Source: Neodontobutis hainanensis
Lineage: Eukaryota > Chordata > Actinopteri > Gobiiformes > Odontobutidae
Length of the DNA: 64,000 bases
Reading direction: 5' to 3'
Assembly: GCA_024349245.1 (NCBI GenBank)
Contig: JALDNG010000026.1
Coordinates: forward strand, 3,416,001 to 3,480,000
Shown here piece after piece: positions 22,086-34,539 of this stretch (positions are counted from its first letter, which is position 1; each line of letters opens with the position of its first letter). Position numbers and translations under genes: made by a program. The notes under the pieces are model-generated. The model saw nothing but the letters and a program-made list of their open reading frames with translations, was not told the origin of the DNA and searched no databases.

Positions 22086-23609
22086 ATTAAGTGGTTAGGT
22101 TTGGCACTATATTTTAAAGAATAAAGACATGTTTCTGTAAGTACGATAAGTATGGTTCAAAATGGGTCACACATTGGTTTGGGTAACATCTGAAGAAACA
22201 TGCAGGGTACGTCGAAATTGATAAAAACTTTCACAACTTTGATTAGAATAGAGTAGAATTAAGGGGGTTAGTTGTGGTGTGAATACTGTGTATACAGCTG
22301 CAATAAACAATAAAAGATTTCCAGTTTATTCTTTGCTGTTTGAACTTTAAATTCCAAAAGCAGCACCAGTTTTCTACATTTTAGGGACTACAGTTTGCAT
22401 TCTTTCTTCTTGGAATATTTTTTTTATTTTAACGCATCATTCATTTTAGGTAACATTTTTGTGTTTGTCCTCTTTCTTTTGTTTTGAAGTAAGGATTATG
22501 TTTAGGTCTACCCTTTGGAAAGCAGACAACAATGATGAACCAAAAGCCGAGGAGTTACCAAAGTAGTAAAGTTAACAATTTTTTTTAATCTTTTTATTTA
22601 TTTGTCTATATTTGGAGCATATTGAGTTACATCACATCTGACTGGCTTTTGTCCATGTCAAAACTTGTTTAACAAAGCAAAAACCCAGAAATGGAGCTTC
22701 AGAAACGTTTTAACAGTTTGAACAGAATTAGAACTGGGACTTATATATATTACTTCATGGAAGGTTTTGAATGGAAGTCAATGGAAACAAGGGTTTAGGA
22801 AGTTAAAACCGCCTCATATGCTTCTTTTTATGCCAAAACGTGATACCACAGTTGACATTTTGACTCTTGTATTTTTGTATAATAGTTGACTTACAGTTCA
22901 AGATGAGAGTACAAAAGAAAAAAAAGAAAAAGAAATAAAGATCTCTCAGACCTTGCTGTCAGAAAGAATAATCAAACATCCTGGAATCAGTCACCTCCCA
23001 CCTTCACTGAAACCTACTGCCTCACCTCCCAGTCCCTCCCACAATCCCACCCACACACTTTTAACCCGGATGCCCCTAGAGCTCTGGAGGCTATTTTTTG
23101 CCACCTTTCACTAAATAAGGCCGTGGAGCTCGGGTGCATGGTCCGCCCGCTGGAGGGGCACGAATCCTGGGGTCTATCCTTTGTATAAAAGCCCTGGGAC
23201 GATGTTGTTGTTGTCTGACTGCACTAACCCTTTCTCGCTGGCTTCCCCCTTTCACTGCGAGTCTGTCACCTTGGCTCAGACTAACATGCTCTGGTGCATA
23301 TTTCGATACACCTCAAAAAAACACCTTCATTCCTTTTTACTAACTTCATGAAGGTTTTTGCATTGTTATATATTGAATTTTGATTTTTCTGATTGTGGAA
23401 GAATTGATTCGTTGAACAATGGATGACGTATTTGGAAAGAGTGGACTGTGAGACAAATGGACCAAAGGCAATTCAAGTAAGACGTCACTGAGATTACTCA
23501 GAATAGCTCTATAGCCAAGTTAGTGTACAATGTTACTTTTGTATATTATATTTATTCTTGTGTTCTTTAACCTGTATCCAGGGTGGTTAATGTTTCATAT
23601 TTTAATTAA
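22086..23609. other. No gene seen; weak TATA-like motif
   Basis: Mostly A+T-rich. The block 22980-23290 is more balanced in composition and has TATAAAAG at 23184-23191. Without a following exon this is weak evidence for a promoter. Confidence 0.4.
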
Positions 23610-23795
23610 GAATTTAAAGCTGGAGTAGACAATTTTTATGTTTAACTATTTAGAATTAAAAGGCAGGGTAGACATTTTTCATTCATTAGAAATAATTCAA
23701 ACTGTGGTAGGCTGTTTATTATATTAGGGTAGGCATGGTTAACATTTTAGAATTTAAAGTCAGAGTAGTCAATTTTTCATTGTTAATTTTTAAAT
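23610..23795 (+). repeat. Degenerate tandem repeat of a GTAGACAATTTTT-like unit
   Basis: Related units start near 23610 (GAATTTAAAGCTGGAGTAGACAA), 23652 (GAATTAAAAGGCAGGGTAGACA) and 23749 (GAATTTAAAGTCAGAGTAGTCAA). A more diverged unit with GTGGTAGGC and GGGTAGGC lies between them. A single related motif occurs near 25522. The family is not recognised. Confidence 0.6.
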
Positions 23796-24784
23796 AATAA
23801 ATATATATTTTGACTAAATTTACTATATAAATATTAAACTACATTTAAAATGTAAAGACTCAAATGTAGCACAGACTTTAGCCAATCAGATGTTTTGATT
23901 TATAAACCATTAGAGTGCAAGATATCACTGACACTAAGTCAGTAACTTAACTGGGACAGTAAAAATAACCCATAGATCTTTTATTGTTATTTTCTTTACA
24001 TAAGCAATGTCAGTATTCTATTTCTCAAATACTATTAATGATTTATATAACGTCATTTATTTCAAGTAGCACAACTTTTTCTTTACATTTTGGTCACGCT
24101 ACCATACTCGGGTTACTCTTAATATCAAGGTATATTTTAACTCTTTTTTTTTTGTTTTTTGTCTTTTTGCCCTATTCTTCTCTCTCTTACCCCAGACCCT
24201 TCTGACCTGCCAGCTCCTCACAAACCTACCCACTTCCCTTTTGTTCCACTTGTTCCCTTTTATTTTAAAACGTCCATTTTTCCTCTTTCTCCTTTGCCAT
24301 ACTGAGCCAGATCCCTTTTTTCCTCGCCTCCACCCCTCCCTCTTTTCCTTCCTCATTTCCTTCCAATGCCTCTTCCCGATTTGTCCTTCAGCTCTGTCAG
24401 CACTCACTATCTGGCTGCATCTCCTTCTCTGGCAGTCCCATCAGCTGTCTTCCGTCTAACTTTACATGGTGTGGTGCGCAGGGGATGGCCAGCTGTCGGC
24501 ATCTCACTGCTCGCTCATCACTTTTAATCCAATCTTCACTAAACATTTTATACCTTTTTTTTATTTATTCATTTCTTTTCCAACCTACCTGCACAAAGCT
24601 GCTTTTCTTCCCACTCTCATAGTCTGCTTGCTTTTTCCCCATCCCATCCCACAAGACACTTGCCGGCAAGTCCCATGACCCTCTGCTACCTCCCCACCCC
24701 CCTCCTATTCCACTCCTCCTCCTCTCCTTCCTCTCCTCTTCTCTCCGCATCCATAAACTCTCCATCGCTGATTCAGCTTCCCAG
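23796..24784. other. No gene seen; long polypyrimidine tracts
   Basis: A+T-rich to about 24130, then two long C/T-rich tracts (24140-24380 and 24680-24780). The second lies directly upstream of a splice-acceptor-like AG at 24783-24784. Confidence 0.5.
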
Positions 24785-24860
24785 GAAGGAGAGACTCCGC
24801 CTGCAGCGTGCGCCTCAGTCCGCATGGGCCACCGTCCCGCTCCGGATCACCTTTACCACG
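24785..24860 (+). other. Possible short exon with strong splice-like flanks
   Basis: Upstream is a long polypyrimidine tract ending CTTCCCAG (AG at 24783-24784). Downstream is ACG|GTAAGTG with GT at 24861, a near-consensus donor. Length is 76 nt from that acceptor, or 54 nt from an alternative CTGCAG at 24801-24806. G+C is much higher than in the surroundings. An ATG at 24824 would open a frame MGHRPAPDHLYH across the donor, so it could be a first coding, internal or 5'UTR exon. I recognise no protein in any frame. This is inference from splice signals only. Confidence 0.3.
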
Positions 24861-25499
24861 GTAAGTGTACTCAGTGCGGATGTGCAGATATTTGTCTAGT
24901 AAGTGTTTTACTGTATGTGCATTGTATACGTCTGTGTGTGTCAGTGTGCCATGTCCCAGCCGCTTTCACTTCACTGTTCTGTGCACATTTGTCCTCAACG
25001 GCTCTTGGGAACATGTAGTGGAGTTAGGGAGCCGTCTTCTTACTTATTTATCACCCCACTCCTGGTTAGGGTGTTGGGAGCAGACGAAGCGGTGCTACTC
25101 AAAGCTGGGTGAAAGGTCATGGGTAATTGCTGCAGTAGGAAGTACATCTCAGAATAAGCTGGTTTTACACCAGTGGGTTGTCAGGTGGATTCTAAAACAG
25201 AAAGGAGTGTGTTTTGTTGTCAGAGGAGACGTAGTGTGGCTTTTGCAAACAAGCCTTACAAGTCTTAAAAAGTACTATTTAGAAATAATGTTACACTTCA
25301 TTACATGCAAACATTATCTCTACATTTTATTCATTTAATTCTTATCACTCAGTGGGCTAGTATTCACCTTGAACTAACAAAAAGACTATTAATGCAATAA
25401 ATAATGGTCAATTCATTTAAAAACACAATATAATTAGTAGCTTTTAATGTTTCCACACCAAAATGCAGATGTGTAAAACGAAAGTAAGTGGAATACTAT
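24861..25499. other. No gene seen
   Basis: A 157-codon frame (24865-25338) is open but shows no domain and begins inside the putative donor site. I treat it as chance. Confidence 0.45.
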
Positions 25500-25760
25500 C
25501 TTAATGTGATTCATCTTAAAAGAGGGGTAGGTAATTATTTTTACTGACCATTTATTATTTAAAACTCAATGATTTTATATTTGGCATGTTTAAATGGACT
25601 GTGAAAGAAAATTTTATTTCAGTACTTTGCTTTTGTTAGGATACTATATAAATGCAGTCTGACCATCTTAACCAATCAGAAGTCTTTTTATGAGAGTAAT
25701 TATAAAGACGTTGACTGATGTCTTCTCATTTGTTTTAAAACTAAATTATAAAACACAGAC
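25500..25760. repeat. Possible relative of the 23.6-23.95 kb block
   Basis: GGGGTAGGTAATTATTTTT, then TACTATATAAAT and TTAACCAATCAGAAG occur in the same order as GAGTAGTCAATTTTT, TACTATATAAAT and TTAGCCAATCAGATG at 23765-23900. The similarity is patchy. Confidence 0.35.
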
Positions 25761-26875
25761 TTTTTTATACATTATGGTCTTTGATTTCTGCCTAATACAC
25801 TTTTAACGAAAAAAGTGTTTTTAGCTCTCAAGTGACCTTCTCTATGCTGGGTTCTGCGGCTGGCTTGTATATTTTTTATTTACTGGTAATATTGCTTGAA
25901 ATGGACATTGGTCATAAAAGCAGTAATGTCCAATGCACTATCTTTGCCTGAGGAAGACAGGTGTGGTTTACCAGTACAAGCACCCCATGAGCATGTTCTA
26001 ATGTGGTCCAGTGTTAATCTCAGTGTGGAACCGGCTGTCCCAGGGGCCTCAGCTCTATCTATAGACCCACACTCACTCAGAGGGAGCTTCTAAAAGTGTC
26101 GTGCATATGCTCCTATCCCTCTCCTATGCCTCGCTGCCGGGGTATTTTTACCCACTTAGCAGATACCGGGGAGATCAGTGGTGGTCAGCTGTCTGTCAAA
26201 GTGTCCGGAGCCCTGACAGGCTTCGGGGGGAAAATGCTGGAGGTGACGAGGTGTCGGGTGTCCCATGCCGGGGCCAGGGCCGACTCCTATAGGAGACAGG
26301 CTGTGCGTTGTAGCGTTTATAGTAGACATGCAGCTGTCTGTCTTCCTGTCTAGCAAGCACTCTCAAATGGGTCTGAGACTTGGCTTTATGTGGTGTCAGC
26401 TTGTGTTAAACTGAAGCACTTTTCAATTAGAGGTGGGAATTATAGAGTAAATAACAATATGAGATTTGTCCAGAATAGCTGCATCATACAATGAACACAT
26501 AGTTGCTGTATATTACAGTATAATGACAATAAAGCAAACAATAAACTTTCATTTGCAGATGATGATGACAATAAAAGTTCTTCAATGGTGTCAGTGTCTT
26601 TATACTTGAGGATTGTTCTGTCTGATTGAGCGTATGGATTGACATGAAAAATGGTAATGCCTACCAGATGCAATACATGCAGATGAGCAATCTTTTGCTA
26701 AAAAGTTGACAGTACATGGGGATACATTTCTAACATGCAGTTAAACCCTCTTGTCCTTGATAATGATAAAAGCCCTACACACTGATTTGACTGCATCTAA
26801 GATTTTTGTGTAACTGTGCAAGACAAGAAAAAAGCCTTGATGACAACAAACAGAATATATAAATTTATATACTGC
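25761..26875. other. No gene seen
   Basis: Mixed sequence. A more G+C-rich block at 26100-26300 (CGGGGAGATCAGTGG onward) is non-repetitive and may be regulatory, but no exon is supported. Confidence 0.45.
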
Positions 26876-27020
26876 ATGTTACATTAATAGCCCCGCAACC
26901 AACTGGCCATTGTCCAGGGTGTACCCCGCCTAAGGCCCAAAGTTTCTGGGATAGACTCCAGTCACCCTCGACCCGTAACAGGAGTAAGATGTGGAAAATG
27001 AATGAATGTTACATTAATAG
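26876..27020 (+). mobile_element. 5'-truncated retroposon with 15-bp target-site duplication
   Basis: A 115-bp body (26891-27005) is flanked by perfect direct repeats ATGTTACATTAATAG at 26876-26890 and 27006-27020. The body contains CCATTGTCCAGGGTGTACCC, CGCCT, GGGATAGACTCCAG and an A-rich end with an ATGAATGA tail, the 3' end of a very common fish non-LTR retrotransposon or SINE. Target duplication of this length and the 3' simple tail are the marks of target-primed reverse transcription. Only the last ~115 bases of the source element are present. Confidence 0.92.
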
Positions 27021-28440
27021 AATTTGGCTAAAAATTAAAGAAAGTCCAACAAATTCTAGCTTAGTGCCTCAAACATCTGCAACTTGTCTGTGCCACTGTA
27101 GCCTACCACATGAACTGAAAGTAGTCCAGTCATTTCTAGAATTCAAACATGGATCAGTAAAATGTGGTTGAAGTTTGTTTAGTTTATTTTCACTGGAACT
27201 TTAAGAGGAACTGACTTGAAATACAATATATGTGCATATGGATATTCAAACCATTTCTATAACACTGCTGGCAGCATGCAGAAAGTCTATACTAGTGTAG
27301 CATGTGAGGATTTATATTGTTATCTGTTCAGACTGGTTTATTGGGATGAAAAATGCCTTTTCATATGGATGCCATTGTCCAGATTACACAAGTCACGACA
27401 GAAGTGGGCCACTTGCTCTATTCATTTCTTCTGGAGCCGTGTATCACAGTGCACTGCAGGCCTGTTACGCACTGCCCTTATCGTTGAAATCTACAGCCCT
27501 TGGCTATTCCTCCCTGGTGAATTGTAATTCCTGTTTGGAATATTGTCATGGCGGCAGTTGTGGAGGCCAGAGTGGATAGGTAGCTTAATTCTTTGTAATG
27601 TGTCTAGTGCTGGACTGGTGTGAGTATGTGTGTGGAGCCACTCGCTGCTGGTCTACGTGCCCGGTTGGTGATTTACAAAACCTCCGCTCCATCGCTGGGA
27701 GAGAAAAGAGGAGAGGAGAGGACGAGTGTGATTTATGGAAGAGACTTTTAGTTTAATTACTGGGCGGGCAGGGCTGATGTGTGCAGCCCCCATGGCACTG
27801 GTTACATAGAGGTATCGCAACACACAAAGGGGCTATTGGTGGGCTACACTGCATGACATATTCACACAGATTGCACAAGAGAACTTCTGCAATTTGTGTG
27901 TTCAAAGCACAGGCCAAGACTGGGCAGTTAAATTATGTAGCATGGAAAAGCAATTTATACAGTAGTAGTATCTGTGCAGTGGACACAAGGGTGCGGACAC
28001 GAGATAGAGGAAAGAAATCATTTTACACTCCACTGTAAATGCATTCTTGTGTAGGAAAACGGTCATCTTTTTTGTGCATCGTGCTTAAAATATGTTTTCT
28101 CAAAGTGCCCTGTCAACTCTTTTTCATCCGGTCTAGTCACCATTTGCTTTTATAGCTTTTTGATTAGCAGTAATTGTCAGTCAAGGTGAAAGGTTGATGG
28201 CTAATGACAAACGGGAAGTGTTCTGTTTAAATTGTAGGCCTCAGATGCACTATGAACTTTTTTTTTACTATTCTTTACTTTATCCTCCACATTACAACTG
28301 TCCTCGTATAAGTCCAATCAAATACTTGCACACGCAGTCCCATAAGCCTTCTATATGGCGCTTGGGCTGTGGCTTTCCTTAACGCCTCTCTCTCGGAGCC
28401 TTCATTAGATGCCTGACGTTAGCAATGGTTCAATTCATTA
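27021..28440. other. No gene seen; non-repetitive block at 27480-27800
   Basis: The block around 27490-27780 (including GAATATTGTCATGGCGGCAG and TTAATTACTGGGCGGG) is non-repetitive with mixed composition and could be a conserved non-coding element. No coding exon is seen. Confidence 0.4.
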
Positions 28441-28640
28441 AAAGCGCGACTCAGCCTTTGTGCATTTGCCTATAAATTGGTATTGATCGGTGCGCGAGGA
28501 CAGAGGGGGGGTGTGGGGGGCCGTGATGGAGGGAGGGAGGGAGAGAGTAGAGGGGTGGGTGGGTGGATGGTGAGCGGTGCTGGATCAGGGACTGAGGCTA
28601 ATGGGAGGGGGCAGGGGGTCTCAGGTGAGTGGGGTTCACT
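28441..28640 (+). promoter_or_regulatory. G-rich block with TATA-like motif and G-quadruplex potential
   Basis: CTATAAATTGG lies at about 28470-28480. From 28504 to 28568 there are many runs of three or more G separated by 1-10 bases, including GGAGGGAGGGAGGG and GGGTGGGTGGG, so the plus strand could fold into quadruplexes. A donor-like CTCAGGTGAGTGG occurs near 28620-28632. Together these could mark a weak promoter with a short first exon, but no downstream exon is known. Confidence 0.25.
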
Positions 28641-30289
28641 CAAGCAACAAGGGCAATTGAAGACGCACACAGAGAAATGCTGACACGGGTTTACAGTCGG
28701 AGCAACAGACAGGGAGCAAGTGGCAGGAATTCATTTACTTCTCGCTACAGGCTGCCGTGTGAGTCTGGAGAGCGGCTGAGAGATGTAATTAGTTGTAATC
28801 TGTTGTAATCATAATACAATATAGGGGGGCGCTCCCCACATTATTTTGTCTCTTCCAAAATAGCAGTGTAGATGATAGACTGCTGTCATACACTATGTTC
28901 ACAGTTTAGTTGAAGCTAGAGATTTTATAAGAATAGTTTGATCAGTGAGGCAATAGTTGAAAATGAAAAAAAACTTTTCTGATTTAGAATATAATATATT
29001 TTTGTTCAAAACAAGTAATGCAGTTTTGCTTTGCACAGCTGTATACCCATGTTTCTCTTTATTATTTTGTAAATATATTGTTAATATCAGTGACGTGAAA
29101 AAGAAAAGAAGTAAATAACTATTTTGTTTTTGGCAACATTTGCGTTAAGGTGTACATTTTTATTGACTATACATTATTTATTTCAAAATGCCGGACAGAT
29201 TTTTTTCTACTAACATTTCTTTTCAATGGAGTTAAATAAATTAAACAAACAGAGCCTTGCTTTTAAAGCGTGCAATAAAAACTAATTTAATTTGATGGAA
29301 ATCTAACAGACTAAGCTTTCTACAGGGTGTTAGAAAGATTGTCTGTGCATGTTGTCTTTTGCTTTATTGTGGCAAAACTAATTAACATAACTGCCAAGGT
29401 GTAACTTTGTTAAGCTCAATTTAACCAAACCATAATGCCTTAACTTAACAACTATAGGAGTCATAACTCTTTTCTCTAATCCTTGAATCGTTCATCCACC
29501 TCCCAAACCTATCTTATGTCTATTATATTGTTATCATTTTTTTTAATTACATCTAACACAGGTGGGGGGGTTAACATTGGGGAATACCGTCCACACAGGA
29601 CATGATTTGTGTTAAACTGACACATATGAGTCCACCACTTTTTATTGTTCATGTCACACTTGCACCGCAACACCCCGAAGATAAACCTTTACTTGATATT
29701 CTTTCCTTTTGACCACAGCAAATTATTATTATTGAGCGGCATATTTAATTTGTCAAACCTTTTAGACCAATGCCATTCCTGACATAACCCTCTCAGTTTA
29801 TCCGGGCTTGGTGCTGGCACACAGGTACACTGGCTAGTGAGCCATTGTGGCTTAATGGTTGTTCTTTTACTGATACATTTTAGGCCAATGACTGTGATAA
29901 TGACAGTGACACTAGATTAGAGTACTTCCAACCCTGCTAGATCTTGGCCAGTCAACATTTTAAGACAAAATCTAGTGAAAAAATATAAACACTAAAGGGA
30001 AAGAGTCAAATAAACACCTGTCAGTGTTCTTTCAACTGCAATAAACAGTGTTATGCAGTGATCATGCATCACAAGGATGAGCTGGGTCATTAACCAAAAA
30101 TTGCTATGCCTGCAGAGAAAAATGAAACATACACCACATATACACCATATACAGATTCACAAAAGAACCCTATTTTCTTATTATATTCTCCCATGACTAC
30201 TGCACTTTCTCACTGTACTTCTTTTGTATCTAAGCTGTAGGACTAATGTTAAATAATGAAGCATGATTTGAGTTGAATTGAGGCAGCAG
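28641..30289. other. No gene seen
   Basis: A+T-rich, CpG-poor sequence with no recognised repeat or exon. Confidence 0.5.
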
Positions 30290-30564
30290 GCTGAGCGCGT
30301 GGCTGCAGGAGAGAAAGCGCACATGCTCCAGAGTGTGTGGGGGGGGAGTGGGCAGTCCGGGGGAGACCGCAGCGTTAGCCTCGTAGCCTATAGATTGCAC
30401 GGGACAGTGTGTGTGAGAGATGAATGGCGAGAGCAGAACAGAAGAGAGACGGAGAGAGGGGTGGGAAGAGAAATTGCTCTCAGCGGCAGAAGCACTGGCG
30501 GGACGAGTGCCGAGATGCGAGCCGGACTAAAAGTTTTTCAGCGCAGGGGAGAGACAGAGCGTAG

Positions 30565-30611
<47 letters not shown>

Positions 30612-30823
30612 TGGAAGAGGTGGGGGGATGAAAGGGGGGTTAGTGAAGGACTGCAGAGGTAGCACCTGGGACAAGAGCGGAACACTTCTTACAAGTCTTC
30701 CCCCTTTTTTCCTTCTTCTTCTTTGTGCCTTCTTTGGTGCATCGTCCCAAAAGCAAAAAAAAAAAAAGGAGGAGGGAGGTTAGGGGAAAGGGGAGGTGGG
30801 TTCTCTCTAACATCTGCCTCTAG
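30290..30823 (+). promoter_or_regulatory. CpG-rich candidate promoter and first (5'UTR) exon
   Basis: About 18 CpGs occur between 30290 and 30570, in a window otherwise depleted of CpG, and G+C is clearly raised. The block continues through a (TG)n tract (30567-30607) and purine-rich sequence to GCCTCTAG|GTAAGTG, a near-consensus donor with GT at 30824. Open frames across it are short and low-complexity, so a coding exon is unlikely. The pattern fits a non-coding first exon of a plus-strand gene whose next exon lies outside or is unrecognised. There is no clear TATA box. This is inference from composition and one splice site. Confidence 0.35.
30567..30607. repeat. (TG)n microsatellite
   Basis: About 41 bp of GT dinucleotides inside the CpG-rich block. 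Confidence 0.97.
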
Positions 30824-33800
30824 GTAAGTGCAACATCTTCCCTCACCCCTACCCCAACCCCCTCCTCTGTCTTCCTTCCTTTCTCTCCATCCCGCGCTCA
30901 CCGCTGCAGCTCAAGGTGAAAGTCTGCTTTACAGTATGTCAAAGCATATCGGACACTTTCTGTGTTGGATTCTGAGCGTCGATGTTACTTTTAAGTGATC
31001 AAGTTGCCGTTGAGAGTCTCTTGCAATGTGTAATGTGTAAAAAAGAAATATAAAAAAAAACACATTTTTAAGGATGTGTGGAGGGCTGCTGGTTGAGGAT
31101 TGTGTGACAGGTCAAAAGAGGAAGTCATAAAGAGGTGATTGGAAAGATGCACTATTTGTGTTTGTCTTTTTATGTGGAAAAGTTTAGAATTTGCAGTCTA
31201 GGTATATTTTTTTTAAATCAATTGTAATCTAAGCAATTGTAACGCTTTTTTATAAAATTGTGCGTTTATGCATGGATCCACATTAGAGGCTATGGACCCT
31301 AACCCTAAACCATTGGGAACAGGGCGCTTAGGCATATTCAGTGGGTTTTCTCAACCCTGATTCAACATTTTTTCCTCCTCGGTGATTGTGTGCGTAAAGG
31401 AGGAGGAGGAGGGGGGGCCTGATTCACCACCAAGGACAGTGACCCGCTTGGGGGACATACTTCTTTATATGCCCATATGAACAAGACCAACTATGGAATG
31501 TAAAGAAGTATGTATCCCAGGTCGGGGAAAAATACAGCGCTGCATCTTACTGAAACTCAACTTTTTTTTTTTTTTTACGTAAAACTTGACTCCTAACCAA
31601 AAACTAAATGGAGAGTATTGTTACTTTTCTTCCCAAATGCATGGTTTATGTTGTTCACGTGCTGTGTACTTTCGATGTGGCCCAGTTGAGTCCAGTCAGC
31701 TTGGTGCTGCAGAGAGATGCATAGAAAGGTATAGGTGCAGCTGCAATTCCAGTCAGCAGTTTTCACTCGCTCACAATAGATTTTTGGATATCTTTTTCAT
31801 TTAGTTTTCTGCAGAAATAATTTCACTTTCACACAAAATTTCAAAGAGCACATTGCGTTGATTACTTTATCATGGAGAAGTGTGAATTTGTGGTCAAAAG
31901 AAAAGACACACATATCCGTACAGTACAGACAGACAGCTTTTTCCAGTAAATGGTGCAGTGATTAAATGCCTCCTAATGGAAAGCACGGTTCAAGAGGATG
32001 GTCAGAAAGAGGAAGGAGCAGAGACAGGCTGCAGGACTTTCCAGCAGATTACTGGGCTCAGACGCCTGTGTGTAGCCCCATTGTCTGCATGCGGCCTCCA
32101 CTTGTTGGCCTACGCATGAACAGTTCATTTAGAAGTAGGATATATCAGTTATTATTAATTGTAATAGTAATTGTCGGAATAAAAGAAATCTGAAACTGTT
32201 TCAGCGTGGGTAATATCAAATTAAGACTCAAGCTTTCTTTTGTTTTGTGTCTTAGCTTTTTAATGCCGCCTACAAAGAACTCACTAGTTTTATTACTATT
32301 ATTACTATTATTGATTTTGATGCAGGCAGGAGACATACCACAGCAGTAGGACCCAGGTCTCTGTAAAAAAAAAAAAATAAGGGCAACATGCTGTGTCCCA
32401 TGTTTGAGTGTTGATAATTGCTCCTGGCCAAAGATTTACTTTTATACGATTGCATTTACATTTCTGATAGCTACTGTATTCCCCACAAGCTTTTATTTGA
32501 TTTTAAATAGACAAATTTGCCACCCATAAATACTAACAGATAACATCAAACTAATGTTGAGAGCTAAACGTCTAATATCAGACCGAGTCTTGCTATACGT
32601 ACTAATTATGTGAATGCCTTGCCAGTAATAATGCGTGTATTTCTGTTTTTCTCTTCGTCATGTTTTGGCCGTGTGAGAACATGTTGCCAACACTAAAATA
32701 TCTAGTAGGACTCTATGTGTTGCCATTCATCCAATGTTGACAAGCTGTTTAGAGCAAGAGCCAACAGGAGTGTCTTTATTCGAAAACTTGCGTCCTCCGT
32801 TATATGAGCGTGTGATTGGCCAGAGCTTGTCATCATGGACAGAACATTTTCATCTATTAAATCCTAAGTCAAATTCTTTCATTTTACAAAAGCTTGTAAG
32901 ATTTAATGCAGTCGTTATGTGATTATGTTTTAATGGCACTGTGCATTATCAATAAATATTCAACTAGAAAACTGATGCTAATCCACTGACACGACCTATC
33001 CTCTTGTCCGTTGAGAAGAGCGTAAAAGTCACCTGAAATGTTGTATGTCTTTTGCATTAATCTATAGAATTACTGGAAAATGTACTTTGCACTTTGTAGT
33101 CTTCTGTGTGTTGTTTTTCATTGTGTGAGAGGAAAAATATTAAGAGCAGTGTCAGGCGGGAAAAAGTGATTGTCTTATTGCATTTGCTCAATAGCTCAAA
33201 GAGGCAAGCGACAGGAAAAATGAAGGCAAAAATGAGAAAATGACTTATGGCGACAGTTAGGAGTCAACGCCACAATGTCAGGCTACATGATATCTGTCTC
33301 CTCTGCTGAGCCAGCACGACGTGGCTTTTTGGCACAACCCTGAGCTTTAGAGCAGCGTCTTTAGCTCTGATTAAGAATGTATGGCATGCATACATGCGCT
33401 GGTGTGGGTGGGGTCTGGAAGCAGCTTCAGACTTCAGTCAGGTTTAAGCGTATGTATTTTGGCCTACTTTGTATATAAATACGTATGTGGCCTAGATAGG
33501 GTTTACCTGTCCCTGTTTAGATGTGTTATTTGGGCCAGTTTCAGTGCAGTCATTTGGACATGATCAGGTGGGCACCCCGGGGCGGACTGCTGGCCTGATG
33601 AGGCAGCCTTAGCTCACTTACACTTGCTGCCAATCTTCTCAGAGTAAAAAAAAAATAGTGAACAGGTGGTGGAAAAGGACAAATGACAAAAGGACTGTAG
33701 GCACAAGTGCACTCGTATATGGATGTTCTCGGAAACTATAATTTCGGATTATTGTAACTTTTATTCAGGCATCAAACATATTTTTTCAAAGGCTGCAACA

Positions 33801-34539
33801 ATTTAAAATCATAAGAAGCTAAATATGCCAAAGACAGGTCCACTGAGATTTTCAAGGTCAGGATTTTTATGGATAGAGCAGAGATGTGTTGAAAGGCAAA
33901 ACTTAAATTTTCATGTGAGCGCAGATGTCACTGCTTCATCAGTGAATGCTTATTGTTATTCTGTAAATGAGCATTTCCATATCTCTAGTAATGACATAAT
34001 CAGTGATGGAGGCCTCGGTTGCTGGGATTATTATTCTTAGTATTTGCAAGTGTGGAAGCATAAAACCTTAACATTCTCTCCATGAGACACAACTATTTAA
34101 GATGTGACCACACATGAAAAACCTGACAAATCAAAAAGTTGCTCTATTGCATTATGCTGATGATAACTGTCACGTAGGGGTCTGAAGTTTTGAGCAGATA
34201 TTATCACCTTGTATTGTCAAGCATAACAATCTCAAGTAGTTCTATTGTCAATAGTTGTATCGTGTGGACAGAGATATCCTAAGAATGTGTTCTCAAATAT
34301 ATTTGTAGATGTGTAGACCTACAAAGCTAATTAAGCCTCACTATGAAGGACAGGTATAAGGCACACTATGTTCACAATCCATAAAACACACAACAGTGAA
34401 GCACATATTCATAAGGGAACCCAGAGAAGCGTGGCTTTGTTTGTGTGTTTTTACATTGGACGGATTTATTGCGGTGATTTGTACGAACCAAAGGGAAAGG
34501 TCACCAGGCAGATTTAAAGATAGAAGGGCATGGTGCTAA
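30824..34539. other. No gene seen; would be intronic if the 30.8-kb donor is real
   Basis: Mostly A+T-rich. The block 33170-33370 (GACTTATGGCGACAG, GCCAGCACGACGTGGC, TTAGCTCTGATTAAG) is non-repetitive and looks constrained. A T run lies at 31562-31576 and an A run at 32366-32378. No exon or repeat family is recognised. Confidence 0.45.

Noticed and set aside
23184..23191. TATAAAAG as a promoter
   Set aside because: No supporting initiator, CpG enrichment or downstream exon. Such octamers are common by chance in A+T-rich DNA.
24865..25338. 157-aa plus-strand open frame
   Set aside because: Cys-rich by chance, starting inside a donor-like site. No domain recognised.
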